A DNA stretch of 14,543 nt from Ferruginibacter sp. (GTDB lineage Bacteria; Bacteroidota; Bacteroidia; Chitinophagales; Chitinophagaceae). The first letter of the stretch is position 1, and every line of letters begins with the position of its first letter. Shown piece by piece: positions 5,917 to 13,994 of this stretch. The position numbers and the translations under genes were made by a program. The notes under the pieces are model-generated. The model had not been told where the DNA came from, did no database searches, and saw only the letters and a list, made by a program, of their open reading frames with translations. The stretch lies in assembly GCA_025362765.1 (NCBI GenBank), contig JANYFI010000761.1, positions 1 to 14,543 on the forward strand. Reading direction: 5' to 3'.

Positions 5917-8900
5917 GTGTTATCCGGCCTTATCGGTTGCAACAATATCGTGGCCCAACGGATTGATTATTTATTTAAACACCTTACTACAGCAAATGGA
6001 TTACTAAGCAACCAGGTGGGTCCCATCCAACAGGATAATAAGGGTTTCTTCTGGATAGGTACGCAGACAGGCTTACAGCGGTATGATGGAAAACGCTTTG
6101 TAACTTACCAGGCTGATGTACATGATGCAGAGGCTTTACACAACGACTGGATGACTGCTATTTATGAAGATAGCAAAAAGCGGTTATGGATTGGAACAGA
6201 CCAGGGTGGCCCTTACTTACTAAATACGAATACAGGAAAATTCTTTAATTATAATATTCATCTTCCACCGCCCGCTGAAAAGATAAATGGTATCTGGCAA
6301 TTTTTGGAAGACAGCCACGGAAATATTTGGGTTAGCGCTCACAACGGGTATTTTATGCTAAATGATATAGCCAATCATTTTGAGCCGATGAATTCACTGT
6401 TGCAGATGAATCATGCGTACAGCAGCGGCATGGGTATCGATCATGCAGGAAATCTTTGGTTTGCCACTACCAAGGGTATTAAAAAATTATCCGCCGATAA
6501 AAAGCTGTTAACCGATAAAAATAACAATCCTCAGCAGCTTCCTTTATTCTCTTCGGGGGTGTCGGTAAGCGATGTGGCTTTTGATGCGTTTAATAATATC
6601 TGGCTAAACTCAGGTTACGACCGAAAATTATACCGGTATAATTTAGTTAATAATAATTTTCACCAATACGTTTTTAATGTGGCGCTGCCAGGTCAAAAAA
6701 AGATTCACAATCTGGACGATGCCATCGGCAGGATTTTTATCACCAATAAAGGGACGCTTTTAATGCCCTTGCTTTCAAAGGGAATAGCGATTTACAATTA
6801 TGCTGCTGATAGCTTCAATGTAATTACGCCTGACAATAGTCTGTCGTATGGCCTGCATGTAAACCTACAGAAGGAAGGTCCAATAACCCTTACCCAGGAT
6901 AATAAAAATAATATCTGGATGGGCACCGATAATGGGATCAATGTTATTGACATCAATAAACCATCTTTTACCGTTTATAAAAACCCTTCTAATGCATACG
7001 ACCTGTTGCCCTCGGCAGAAGTATCAGATTTTTTGCAGACAAAGAATGGAGATATTTATGCGAGCTATTACATGCAAAATGGTGGCATAGTTCAATTTGA
7101 CAGAAATCTTAATTTCAAAAAGCATTATTTATTTAAGGAAATTCCCGCAGGTGGTTTAAATCAATTATGGAACCTGTTCCAGGATAAAGACGGCACAATC
7201 TGGAGCCCCAACCAAACTGGCAGCATATTATTGCTGAACCCCGCAACAGGCGTTATTACCACCTATAAGGATAGTGTACTAAAAGGAAATATAAACCAGG
7301 TACTTCAAGATGCGGATGGCAATATCTGGATGGGGCACTGGAGCAAGGGATTAATAAAGATAGATGCCGTCACAAAAAAAATTACATCTTATAAAGATTT
7401 TGATAAAAAAGAATTGAATACCATCCGGAAAGCTTTGTGCTTGTTATTAGATGGTGATAAAATATGGGTAGGCACTGCTGCTAATGGTTTACAGTTATTT
7501 GATAAAGGATCAGGCAGGTTTATTGAATCATTCCATTTCAATGAAAAGAGTGATCAATCCATTAGCAGCAACACCGTTACCGCTATCACCATTTATAATA
7601 AGGATACTTTGTTGATAGGTACCCAGGGAGGCCTCAATATTTTTGATAAAAATAAAAAAACATTTACTGCTATTACAGGCAAACAGGGCTTGCCGAACAA
7701 CCTGGTACAGGCGATAACGCTGGACGCCAATAAAAATATCTGGGTTGCCATGTATGGAGGTTTCAGCAGGGTACACCTGAATCCGATTAAGATTACCAAT
7801 TATGATGAGGAGGATGGTGTGATAAATAATTTGTTCAATAATCGTTTCTATACCCTGCAGGATGGTAGATTGTTGATAGGAAATACGGAGAGTTTTATGG
7901 TATTTGATCCGGCTGCTATAAATAAAAAAGAAGATGCCCCGGAAGTAACCATTACCAGCTTTAAAGTGTTCGACAAAAATATTTCAACGGCTGATTATTC
8001 AAATACGGAAAAAGAAATTACCCTCTCCTATCTTGACAACAGTTTTCATATTGAATTTGCTTCTTTGCAATTCAGCTCTGCCAATAGTATAAAATATTTT
8101 TATCGTCTTCAGGAGGTGGATAAAGAATGGCAACTGGCAGATGAAACCCAAAGTGTGCAATACAACCAGCTACAACCGGGACACTATGTTTTTGAAGTAA
8201 AATGTGCCAACCGCAATGGCGTTTTCAGCCGCAACATCACCTCCCTTGCCCTATATATTATTCCCCCCTTCTGGAAACGTTGGTTGTTTATAGTACTTAT
8301 GGTGGTTGCCATTATTTGCGGTCTTTTGATAAGTATAAAATGGAGGGAAAATAAATTTAAAGAACTGGAAGCCGGCAAAACAAGGTTGCAACACCTTACT
8401 GCGGAAAAATATAAAACGCAATTGGAGTCAGAGCAGATCAGCAATTTTTTTACCACTTCTCTATTCAATAAAAATGACGTGAGTGATGTATTGTGGGATG
8501 TTGCCAAGAACCTGATCCGCAAACTCGGTTTCGTAGATTGTATGATCTATTTATGGAACGATGATCACACAAAGCTTATCCAAAAAGTCGGTTACAGCCC
8601 TGAGGGCATCCTGGATGAAATAGAAAAAGAAGCATTTGAAGTGATCCCCGGCCAGGGTGTGGTGGGTGCTGTTATTGAAACCGGTACTGCCATCCTTATT
8701 CCGGATACATCAAAAGATTACCGGTACAGGGCAGATGGTGTGGTACGCCTGAGTGAGCTCTGCGTACCCATAAAATACAATGAACAAATACTCGGTGCCA
8801 TAGACAGTGAACATTATGAGAAAAACTTTTTTACCAACCAACACCTGCAGGCATTAACCACCATTGCCACACTCGTTGGCAGCAAAATAGTTTCGATAGA

Positions 8901-9591
8901 AGCGGAGCATAAAGTAACGCAACAAAAAACCGCCCTTGCGCAGGTAAACCAGCAACTGGCAGAAGTGCAGCTGGCAGCACTTCGCAGCCAGATGAACCCG
9001 CATTTTATTTTTAATGCGTTAAACTCTATCAAAAAATTTGTGATAGCCAACGAGCCGGCCAATGCAGAAAAATACCTGGGTAAATTCTCCAAATTAATCA
9101 GAACTATTTTAGACAACAGCCAAAGCGGTATGGTAACTGTTGAAAAAGAATTACAGTTGCTTACGCTATACCTTGATCTTGAACAACTCCGTTTTGGAAC
9201 CAAGCTTACCTATACAATCACTATTGATGAAAATATTGACAGGAGAGCAATAAAAATTCCTTCCATGATCGTGCAGCCTTTTGTTGAAAACTCAATGCTG
9301 CATGGCATCATGCACCTAAAAGATAACGGAAGGATCAACATTCATTTTATATTGCATGAGGAGTGGCTGGAGATTACTATAGAAGACAATGGTGTTGGAA
9401 GAAAAAAGGCTGGCTCTTTTAAAAGTGAGCATGCGGAGCCCCATCACTCTATCGGTATAACCGTAACTACAAAAAGATTAAAAGCACTTAAAAAAGACGA
9501 CAGCACTCCAGCAGGAATAGAGATTATTGACCTTGCAAACGAGGCCGGTGAAGGATGCGGAACAAAAGTGGTCATTTCAATACCCATTTAA
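5917..9591 (+). CDS. Large hybrid-architecture sensor kinase: propeller, Y_Y_Y, TM, GAF, LytS-type kinase
   Basis: At 1224 residues from a GTG, this is an inner-membrane sensor. A periplasmic propeller (about 15-690) shows about a dozen Reg_prop-like strands, such as GFFWIGTQTGLQRYDG, KRLWIGTDQGG, NNIWMGTDNGINVID and DKIWVGTAANGLQLFD. A Y_Y_Y domain follows (about 700-783), then one membrane helix (about 787-811, WKRWLFIVLMVVAIICGLLI). The cytoplasmic part has a short coil, a GAF domain (about 845-988), a second coil and a LytS/YehU-type His_kinase domain (H-box MNPHFIFNALNS, His1029) with an ATPase domain (N1125 in VENS; DNGVG at 1157-1161). All kinase motifs look intact. The start is uncertain: the frame is open upstream to 5854, and an ATT at 5887 would give KKKFYFIYFVLSGLIGC, a textbook signal peptide that the GTG truncates. 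It autophosphorylates and should signal to the LytTR regulator starting 10 bases after its stop. The ligand is unknown; propeller sensors often detect glycans. Confidence 0.93.
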   Translation: MLSGLIGCNNIVAQRIDYLFKHLTTANGLLSNQVGPIQQDNKGFFWIGTQTGLQRYDGKRFVTYQADVHDAEALHNDWMTAIYEDSKKRLWIGTDQGGPYLLNTNTGKFFNYNIHLPPPAEKINGIWQFLEDSHGNIWVSAHNGYFMLNDIANHFEPMNSLLQMNHAYSSGMGIDHAGNLWFATTKGIKKLSADKKLLTDKNNNPQQLPLFSSGVSVSDVAFDAFNNIWLNSGYDRKLYRYNLVNNNFHQYVFNVALPGQKKIHNLDDAIGRIFITNKGTLLMPLLSKGIAIYNYAADSFNVITPDNSLSYGLHVNLQKEGPITLTQDNKNNIWMGTDNGINVIDINKPSFTVYKNPSNAYDLLPSAEVSDFLQTKNGDIYASYYMQNGGIVQFDRNLNFKKHYLFKEIPAGGLNQLWNLFQDKDGTIWSPNQTGSILLLNPATGVITTYKDSVLKGNINQVLQDADGNIWMGHWSKGLIKIDAVTKKITSYKDFDKKELNTIRKALCLLLDGDKIWVGTAANGLQLFDKGSGRFIESFHFNEKSDQSISSNTVTAITIYNKDTLLIGTQGGLNIFDKNKKTFTAITGKQGLPNNLVQAITLDANKNIWVAMYGGFSRVHLNPIKITNYDEEDGVINNLFNNRFYTLQDGRLLIGNTESFMVFDPAAINKKEDAPEVTITSFKVFDKNISTADYSNTEKEITLSYLDNSFHIEFASLQFSSANSIKYFYRLQEVDKEWQLADETQSVQYNQLQPGHYVFEVKCANRNGVFSRNITSLALYIIPPFWKRWLFIVLMVVAIICGLLISIKWRENKFKELEAGKTRLQHLTAEKYKTQLESEQISNFFTTSLFNKNDVSDVLWDVAKNLIRKLGFVDCMIYLWNDDHTKLIQKVGYSPEGILDEIEKEAFEVIPGQGVVGAVIETGTAILIPDTSKDYRYRADGVVRLSELCVPIKYNEQILGAIDSEHYEKNFFTNQHLQALTTIATLVGSKIVSIEAEHKVTQQKTALAQVNQQLAEVQLAALRSQMNPHFIFNALNSIKKFVIANEPANAEKYLGKFSKLIRTILDNSQSGMVTVEKELQLLTLYLDLEQLRFGTKLTYTITIDENIDRRAIKIPSMIVQPFVENSMLHGIMHLKDNGRINIHFILHEEWLEITIEDNGVGRKKAGSFKSEHAEPHHSIGITVTTKRLKALKKDDSTPAGIEIIDLANEAGEGCGTKVVISIPI

Positions 9592-9601
9592 AAAAAATAA
9601 A

Positions 9602-10351
9602 ATGATACGAACAATTATTATCGAAGACGAACCGGTAAGCCAGGAAATGTTGACCATTATGTTGCAAAGACATGCAGCCGACATCACAATAATTGATACT
9701 TGCAACAATCCAACAGATGGGATGGAAAGTATTACAAAGCATCAGCCAGACCTGGTGTTTTTAGATATACAAATGCCAAAGATGAATGGCTTTGAGATGC
9801 TGAAAAAGATTCACCCGATAAATTTTGAAGTAATATTTACAACCGCTTATGATCAGTATGCCATTAATGCTATTAAAGTAAGTGCGCTGGATTATTTATT
9901 GAAACCGGTAGATGATGAAGACCTTACCATCGCCATTGAAAAATGCAAAGAACGATTGCAGGAAAGAAACCCCCGGCAAAGATTTGAACACCTGTTTAAT
10001 AATCTCACAAATAAAAACCCTTTGGATAAAACCCTTGCTCTAAGTGCTTCCGATGGGATTAGTTTTGTAAAGATGTCTGAAATCTTAAGGGTAGAAGCGA
10101 ACGGCCGGTATGCAAAATTTCATTTGCTGGATAAACAAACAATCCTCGTAAGTAAAACCCTGGGCGACTTCGAAGAAATATTGTCTGCCAACCAGTTTTT
10201 CCGTATACATGATTCTGCTATTATTAACCTTAATCATGTAAAAAAATATGTCCGTGGCGATGGCGGCACCGTGCTGTTATCAGATGGAACAGAGCTGGAC
10301 GTTGCCCGCCGTCGTAAAGATGATTTTATAAAACTGATACCCAAAATATAA
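9602..10351 (+). CDS. LytTR-family response regulator
   Basis: This is a 249-residue regulator. The receiver domain spans about residues 1-120, with the acidic pair E8-D9, phospho-acceptor Asp55 (VFLDIQMP), Thr81 (FTTAYD) and Lys101 (LLKPVD). A LytTR DNA-binding domain covers about 141-246, including 'SFVKMSEILRVEANGRYAKFHL' type strands (quoted in part: ILRVEANGRYAKF), FFRIHDSAIINLNHV and a C-terminal GTELDVARRRKDDFIKLI. It starts at ATG 9602, 10 bases after the sensor's stop; an open frame upstream of this ATG overlaps the sensor and is not the true start because the receiver begins exactly at MIRTIIIEDEP. It is co-transcribed with the sensor and is its cognate partner. LytTR proteins bind direct repeats in promoters; the targets here are unknown. 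Cytoplasmic. All key residues are present. Confidence 0.95.
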   Translation: MIRTIIIEDEPVSQEMLTIMLQRHAADITIIDTCNNPTDGMESITKHQPDLVFLDIQMPKMNGFEMLKKIHPINFEVIFTTAYDQYAINAIKVSALDYLLKPVDDEDLTIAIEKCKERLQERNPRQRFEHLFNNLTNKNPLDKTLALSASDGISFVKMSEILRVEANGRYAKFHLLDKQTILVSKTLGDFEEILSANQFFRIHDSAIINLNHVKKYVRGDGGTVLLSDGTELDVARRRKDDFIKLIPKI

Positions 10352-10405
10352 TTCTTGTCTACCTACGCCTGTGTGCCAAAAATCATCATATCTGCACATC
10401 ATTAT

Positions 10406-10438
10406 TAGTAGCCGGTAAAAAAACTTTACCGGTTACTA
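10406..10438 (+). terminator. Strong hairpin after the response regulator
   Basis: TAGTAGCCGGTAAA (10406-10419) pairs with TTTACCGGTTACTA (10425-10438) over 14 positions, 13 Watson-Crick pairs and one G-T, with a 5-base loop. It lies 54 bases after the regulator's stop and before the next gene, so it probably ends the two-component operon. No T tract follows on either strand, so it may instead be a processing barrier or protein site. Confidence 0.5.
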
Positions 10439-10558
10439 CAGGCATATAGCCGCCAACCTGCTATCACTACCCACTGATTACTTTCCATCTATAAAAAACT
10501 TTACTATAGGTATTTTTAACACACTATACCAAACCAGGTAATGTAGCAATGATAAATA

Positions 10559-11329
10559 ATGTACTTAAAATTCGCCACAGTCCTTGTCCTTATTTTTTTT
10601 ACGAAGGGCAAGTCAGCTTATTCACAAAAGACAGCATCGACAAATTATTATGCCAGTTTAAAAATACCTGACGCAAGCCAGGTGTGGTACAATAATACAG
10701 ACCAGCCGGAGAGTGACGGCAGCCCAGCCGCATTGCCTGAACCACTTGGCTTTATAGGTGATAACTACCAGCGTTTCTATATTCATTTTATCTCCGTAAA
10801 AAAAAGTACCGCAAATCCTTACCAATACATAGTTACAGGCAAAACAAAAGTGAAAGAAAATATCTGCCTGTTCAGCGGTACCATCAATATTGTAAAAGCC
10901 AGCCTCTTTAAAAAACAGGTTGGTGAAAAATACAAGCTGGGTTTTGCAGAATGCACTATTCTTTTTTATGAAGACAGCATGCAAAAATTCGCCGGATTTT
11001 TTAAAGGAAAACTAACTTCAAAGTTTTATTTAGATGAACGGAACCAACTATTTTATGATGACCTGGAAGTAGGCGCTGATGGGTATTACAATAATCAATG
11101 CGAGGCTGTGTGGACAAGCTATACAACCAGGAAAACTAAAAAATGCAATTGGGGAGATTACCGCATTCCACAAAGCAAAGCGCTGGATAGTGGTGATGGA
11201 GAATTTGCTGTAAATAAAAAATATGACCTGTTTGGCTGGAAAAATTACCGCATTGCCTGGAGTGATGATCCCTGGGTAAAAGGAACCGGGCAGGCACGGG
11301 AAGCCGAAAATAAACATTGGTGGGAATAA
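10559..11329 (+). CDS. Secreted protein of unknown function
   Basis: This 256-residue protein has a clear signal peptide (MYLKFATVLVLIFFTKGKSAYSQ, cleavage likely after residue 22 or 23, described here by its ends). I do not recognise the mature part. It is rich in aromatic residues (many Tyr, Trp and Phe), contains two Cys close to Asn-rich turns (NNQCEAVWTSY, KKCNWGDYRIP), and ends with WVKGTGQAREAENKHWWE. Alternating polar and aromatic segments suggest a beta-rich extracellular or periplasmic fold; the NNQCEAVW...KKCNWGDYRIP stretch could hold a disulfide. No membrane anchor or lipobox is visible. It lies 207 bases after the two-component regulator and 24 bases before another secreted protein on the same strand, so those two probably form an operon. 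Regulation by the neighbouring sensor is possible but unsupported by any site I can see. Confidence 0.75.
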   Translation: MYLKFATVLVLIFFTKGKSAYSQKTASTNYYASLKIPDASQVWYNNTDQPESDGSPAALPEPLGFIGDNYQRFYIHFISVKKSTANPYQYIVTGKTKVKENICLFSGTINIVKASLFKKQVGEKYKLGFAECTILFYEDSMQKFAGFFKGKLTSKFYLDERNQLFYDDLEVGADGYYNNQCEAVWTSYTTRKTKKCNWGDYRIPQSKALDSGDGEFAVNKKYDLFGWKNYRIAWSDDPWVKGTGQAREAENKHWWE

Positions 11330-11353
11330 CCTTATTAACAGACAACTTAAAAC

Positions 11354-11977
11354 ATGAAAATTTTACTCATTTTTTTAATACAATTTATAAGCATAAAAGC
11401 GATGACACAGACACCCATAGAAGGAGAATATATTTTCAACAGGAAAGAAATGGCAGCCGGTTTTAAATTTACAGCAGATGGAAAGTTTGATTTCTTTTTT
11501 AGCTATGGAGCTTCGGACCGTACGGCCAAAGGAACTTTTAACGTAGAAGGGAAAACAATAAAACTCAAAAGCGATAAACCCGCAGGAAAAGATTTTACGG
11601 TTACAGCACAATCAAAGTCCGGTACAGGGTACAGTATGAAATTTGAAGATGCAGACCCGGTATTTCTCAACGAAATAAGATGTAGTTTTTTTACAGGCGG
11701 TGTAAGAAAGGATGAGTACACAGATCAAAAAGGGGAATTAAATATTGACATTCCAACTTGCGATTCCATATTTGTATTTCATCCGCTGTTCGCCGATTTT
11801 GTTACCTGTATCAAAGACGAAAAAAATGACAATAATCATTTTATCCTTACACTCAATCCCTCTCTGGCAGAAGTAAGTTTTAAAGGCATTGATTTTAAGA
11901 TTGAGGATGACAGTACAATCAGCTGTATGCATAATTACCTTATACCATTGGAAGATATACAATTTACCAGGCAATAA
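11354..11977 (+). CDS. Secreted lipocalin-like or beta-barrel hypothetical protein
   Basis: This 207-residue protein has a signal peptide (MKILLIFLIQFISIKAMTQ, cleavage likely near residues 17-20). The next ~90 residues read like a small extracytoplasmic beta-barrel: IEGEYIFNRKEMAAGFKFTA, then DGKFDFFFSYGASDRTAKGT and VEGKTIKLKS. This 'G.Y.f......f.F..DG.f.f...ygasd...kG.y' pattern is typical of lipocalin-like hypothetical proteins in Bacteroidota. The C-terminal half (about 105-207) adds three Cys and a segment ending LIPLEDIQFTRQ that I do not recognise. It starts 24 bases after the preceding secreted-protein gene, likely in one transcript. No enzyme motif is visible. The function is unknown; the fold suggestion is inference from strand pattern only. 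Confidence 0.75.
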   Translation: MKILLIFLIQFISIKAMTQTPIEGEYIFNRKEMAAGFKFTADGKFDFFFSYGASDRTAKGTFNVEGKTIKLKSDKPAGKDFTVTAQSKSGTGYSMKFEDADPVFLNEIRCSFFTGGVRKDEYTDQKGELNIDIPTCDSIFVFHPLFADFVTCIKDEKNDNNHFILTLNPSLAEVSFKGIDFKIEDDSTISCMHNYLIPLEDIQFTRQ

Positions 11978-12084
11978 CAATAAGGTAAAATCAACCCACC
12001 TGTTGATACATTCAGTAGTTTTAAGAAGCCTGCCGCCCTGAAATTATTTATGAGCGATCAAATGTTTATATCCCAATATGCTAA

Positions 12085-12225
12085 GAAGCTGTTTGAGTTA
12101 ATTATTTTTGTTACCAGCTTTAGTTCCCTGTGGCATCATCGTTGTGTCACTCCCTTATACGGCATATCTTTTTTGCACTTTAATTATGCAATAGGATAAA
12201 TATTTTATTTAACTCAAACAGCTTC
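12085..12225. mobile_element. MITE-like element, 141 bp, 17-bp terminal inverted repeats
   Basis: GAAGCTGTTTGAGTTAA (12085-12101) is repeated as its exact reverse complement at 12209-12225, enclosing 107 bases. Both ends are flanked by TAA (12082-12084 and 12226-12228), which reads as a 3-bp target duplication of the TNA type used by some IS5-family groups (established for that family). No transposase fits in this length, so it is a non-autonomous miniature element that would need a transposase from elsewhere in the genome. The interior contains GTGTCACTCCCTTATACGGC and a small TTGCA/TGCAA inverted repeat. Because the first base of each flanking TAA also extends the palindrome, an 18-bp repeat without duplication is the alternative reading. 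Confidence 0.75.
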
Positions 12226-12268
12226 TAATAAACCTTCTCTTCTAAATTCGGTGTTGACAATGCGGTGT

Positions 12269-12646
12269 TTACGAATTCCTTTTCTGTTTTCTTTTAATAC
12301 TATCGCGAATAAATAAAATAACAATACCTAAACCAAGCGCAAGCATACTCATACCCATAATATGCCCATTAGAAAAATTCATAAAACTTCCGCTTAGCTT
12401 AGTTCCGTCAATACCTTCACCTAAACCTGAAATATCAGTATTAGGTCTCAGTGTATGTGTACTGCCTAAAACTGCACATTTATTATGTAGCAGAATGGTA
12501 CTGGTTGTCTCGGGACGAGGAAAGTATTCTTCGACTGTCCAGGTACCGAAAACATGAGCACTATAGAAAAGCACCATACTCAAAATAACTCCCATTGCAA
12601 GAGAGCGTACAAATCGTAGTGTTATCGACTCAAATTTTATTTTCAT
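12269..12646 (-). CDS. Small two-helix membrane protein, unknown
   Basis: This is a 125-residue protein from ATG 12646 (MKIKFESITLRFVRSLAMGV). A longer version from a TTG at 12682 is less likely because its first residues add nothing and the ATG has the A/T-rich leader usual here. Helix 1 spans about residues 14-34 (RSLAMGVILSMVLFYSAHVF) and helix 2 about 98-117 (MGMSMLALGLGIVILFIRDS). A ~60-residue loop between them contains one Cys (NKCAVLGS) and several Gly. The tail is strongly basic (SIKRKQKRNS), so the C terminus and, by symmetry, the N terminus are probably cytoplasmic, with the loop outside. No family is recognised. It sits alone, 43 bases from the MITE, with about 960 bases of apparently geneless DNA on its upstream side. 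Confidence 0.6.
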   Translation of the reverse strand: MKIKFESITLRFVRSLAMGVILSMVLFYSAHVFGTWTVEEYFPRPETTSTILLHNKCAVLGSTHTLRPNTDISGLGEGIDGTKLSGSFMNFSNGHIMGMSMLALGLGIVILFIRDSIKRKQKRNS

Positions 12647-13607
12647 TATTAAAATTAAAAAGCGTGAAATAAATGGCCCCAACTGTTTGTTGCTACAAAA
12701 CTATTTACATCATTCGCCTCATTTTAGCAGCCGTAGTGTTTGGCAGATAGAAATACCCTCGTGGTAGTAAACTTGTAATTATCGGAGACGTAAAAGATGA
12801 AACAGGCAACGATATACAAGCTACGCTTTAATGATCCACTTTTTGACGGTTACTTTTGTTATCTTTAAAACGTATTTTTAATATAAATCTTTTCCCCGCA
12901 GCCACCGTATTTCGAAAAGAAGGCATTGCCCTTGAGGTAAAAGTGATTTAGTTTAAAAAGGGCGTTAGGAAAATAACACAGCATCCACAAAACCTGTACA
13001 ATAGCAATAATTGCCACTCCTTATATTTTAATAAGTAAAATTCCGCGTCGTCATAAAGAGAGCTGAGATTACTAAAATGGCTGCGTGTTTATTCACACCT
13101 GTCTTTATTACAACTTATTTTACACGGGCTTTACTAGATGTTGATTACCGCATAAATCAATGCGAAATGACGGCACTGACAATGATGGCAGTAACATTTT
13201 AAAAAAGGAGAAGATGTATGACAGGCCCACAATATATTCTTCTGTTCAAAAAATTTCCCCTGAATTTTTGCCACCTACCAGGTACTGGCAACTACTTATA
13301 AACCCGTACCTGACTTGCTTTATCGTAGATTTCTATTTTTTCAATATTAAATCATCTACCCGTAAAGTAAGGAAAGTACCCCGCAAAATACTTCAAAGCC
13401 GCCGATACCTTCTTTCATAAAAAACAGTTTTAGCGATGGCATATTTTTGTGTTGAATTAATAGAGACGCCAGACAAGTAAAGCATAATATTTTGGTTTGC
13501 ACGATGATCCAGATCAGAGAAGCAGCAATATTACTCCTTACTGTGCATGTATGGCACCGGGAAATTCAGGGGGAAGAAACAATTAATTAATCTATAAAAA
13601 AAGTATC
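12647..13607. other. Long geneless stretch with possible dead coding scraps
   Basis: About 960 bases have no convincing gene. Two short plus-strand scraps read like fragments of real protein. 12751-12831 (ending VIIGDVKDETGNDIQATL before TAA) recalls the start of carboxypeptidase-D-regulatory-like repeats (GxVxDExGxxI). About 12900-12950 reads AATVFRKEGIALEVKVI before TAG. An 86-codon frame (13160-13420) has no recognisable composition. No T-tract hairpins or tRNA-like folds were seen. The final ~180 bases should include the promoter of the 13608 gene, but I found no clear TTTG / TAnnTTTG pair. Confidence 0.45.
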
Positions 13608-13970
13608 ATGGCAAACATTAAAACTATTATTGAAGAATGGGCAGTGCCTGATCTGGAAGACGGTTCTTCCCTCACCATAAGTGTATTAGGATGTACCGAA
13701 TTGGGCAACGCTTCTCAGCCCGGCATACAGGTATGCTTTATGGGCAATATCATCAACTACGAGCCGCTTGTAACGGCCCGATGGGCTTATCTGGCAGAAA
13801 AAGCCAACGTAACCGATTACCTGCTGGAAGATAAAAGCTGGATGGCGCACAAGGATCAATACATAAAGAACTATCTGGTACAGGGTTCGCCACTTAAAGC
13901 AAGAGTAGAAGTAAAGACCCGCAGTTCCAAACCTGTTATTAAAGAATATATACTTCCTTTTCAAGTTTAA
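13608..13970 (+). CDS. Small soluble protein of unknown function
   Basis: This 120-residue protein starts at an ATG with an A-rich leader (AAAAAAAGTATC). It has no signal peptide or membrane helix. The middle has a Trp/Tyr-rich helix (ARWAYLAEKANVTDYLLEDKSW). The end (SPLKARVEVKTRSSKPVIKE, then YILPFQV) looks like two beta strands. The overall strand-helix-strand composition, even use of codons and lack of low-complexity sequence indicate a real gene. I do not recognise a family. It is followed 24 bases later, on the same strand, by another unrecognised soluble protein, so the two are probably co-transcribed and may work together. It could be an adaptor or small accessory subunit; that is inference only. 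Confidence 0.7.
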   Translation: MANIKTIIEEWAVPDLEDGSSLTISVLGCTELGNASQPGIQVCFMGNIINYEPLVTARWAYLAEKANVTDYLLEDKSWMAHKDQYIKNYLVQGSPLKARVEVKTRSSKPVIKEYILPFQV

Positions 13971-13994
13971 TAATATTCCACCAACAATAAAAAT

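Noticed and set aside
9527..9601. Upstream extension of the response regulator overlapping the sensor end
   Set aside because: The receiver domain starts exactly at ATG 9602; the extension is just the sensor's 3' end read in another frame.
12647..12682. TTG start extending the two-helix membrane protein by 12 residues
   Set aside because: ATG 12646 has the better leader, and the added residues do not improve the topology.
13160..13420. 86-codon plus-strand frame in the geneless stretch
   Set aside because: The composition is mixed and unlike the neighbouring genes, with no recognisable motif and no consistent helix or strand pattern. It is probably chance.
13290..13435. Minus-strand scrap reading EGIGGFEVF and GTFLTLRVDD in two frames, like a kinase C terminus
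   Set aside because: The two pieces need a frameshift to join, and the match to the kinase G2/C-terminal pattern is too weak to call a pseudogene.
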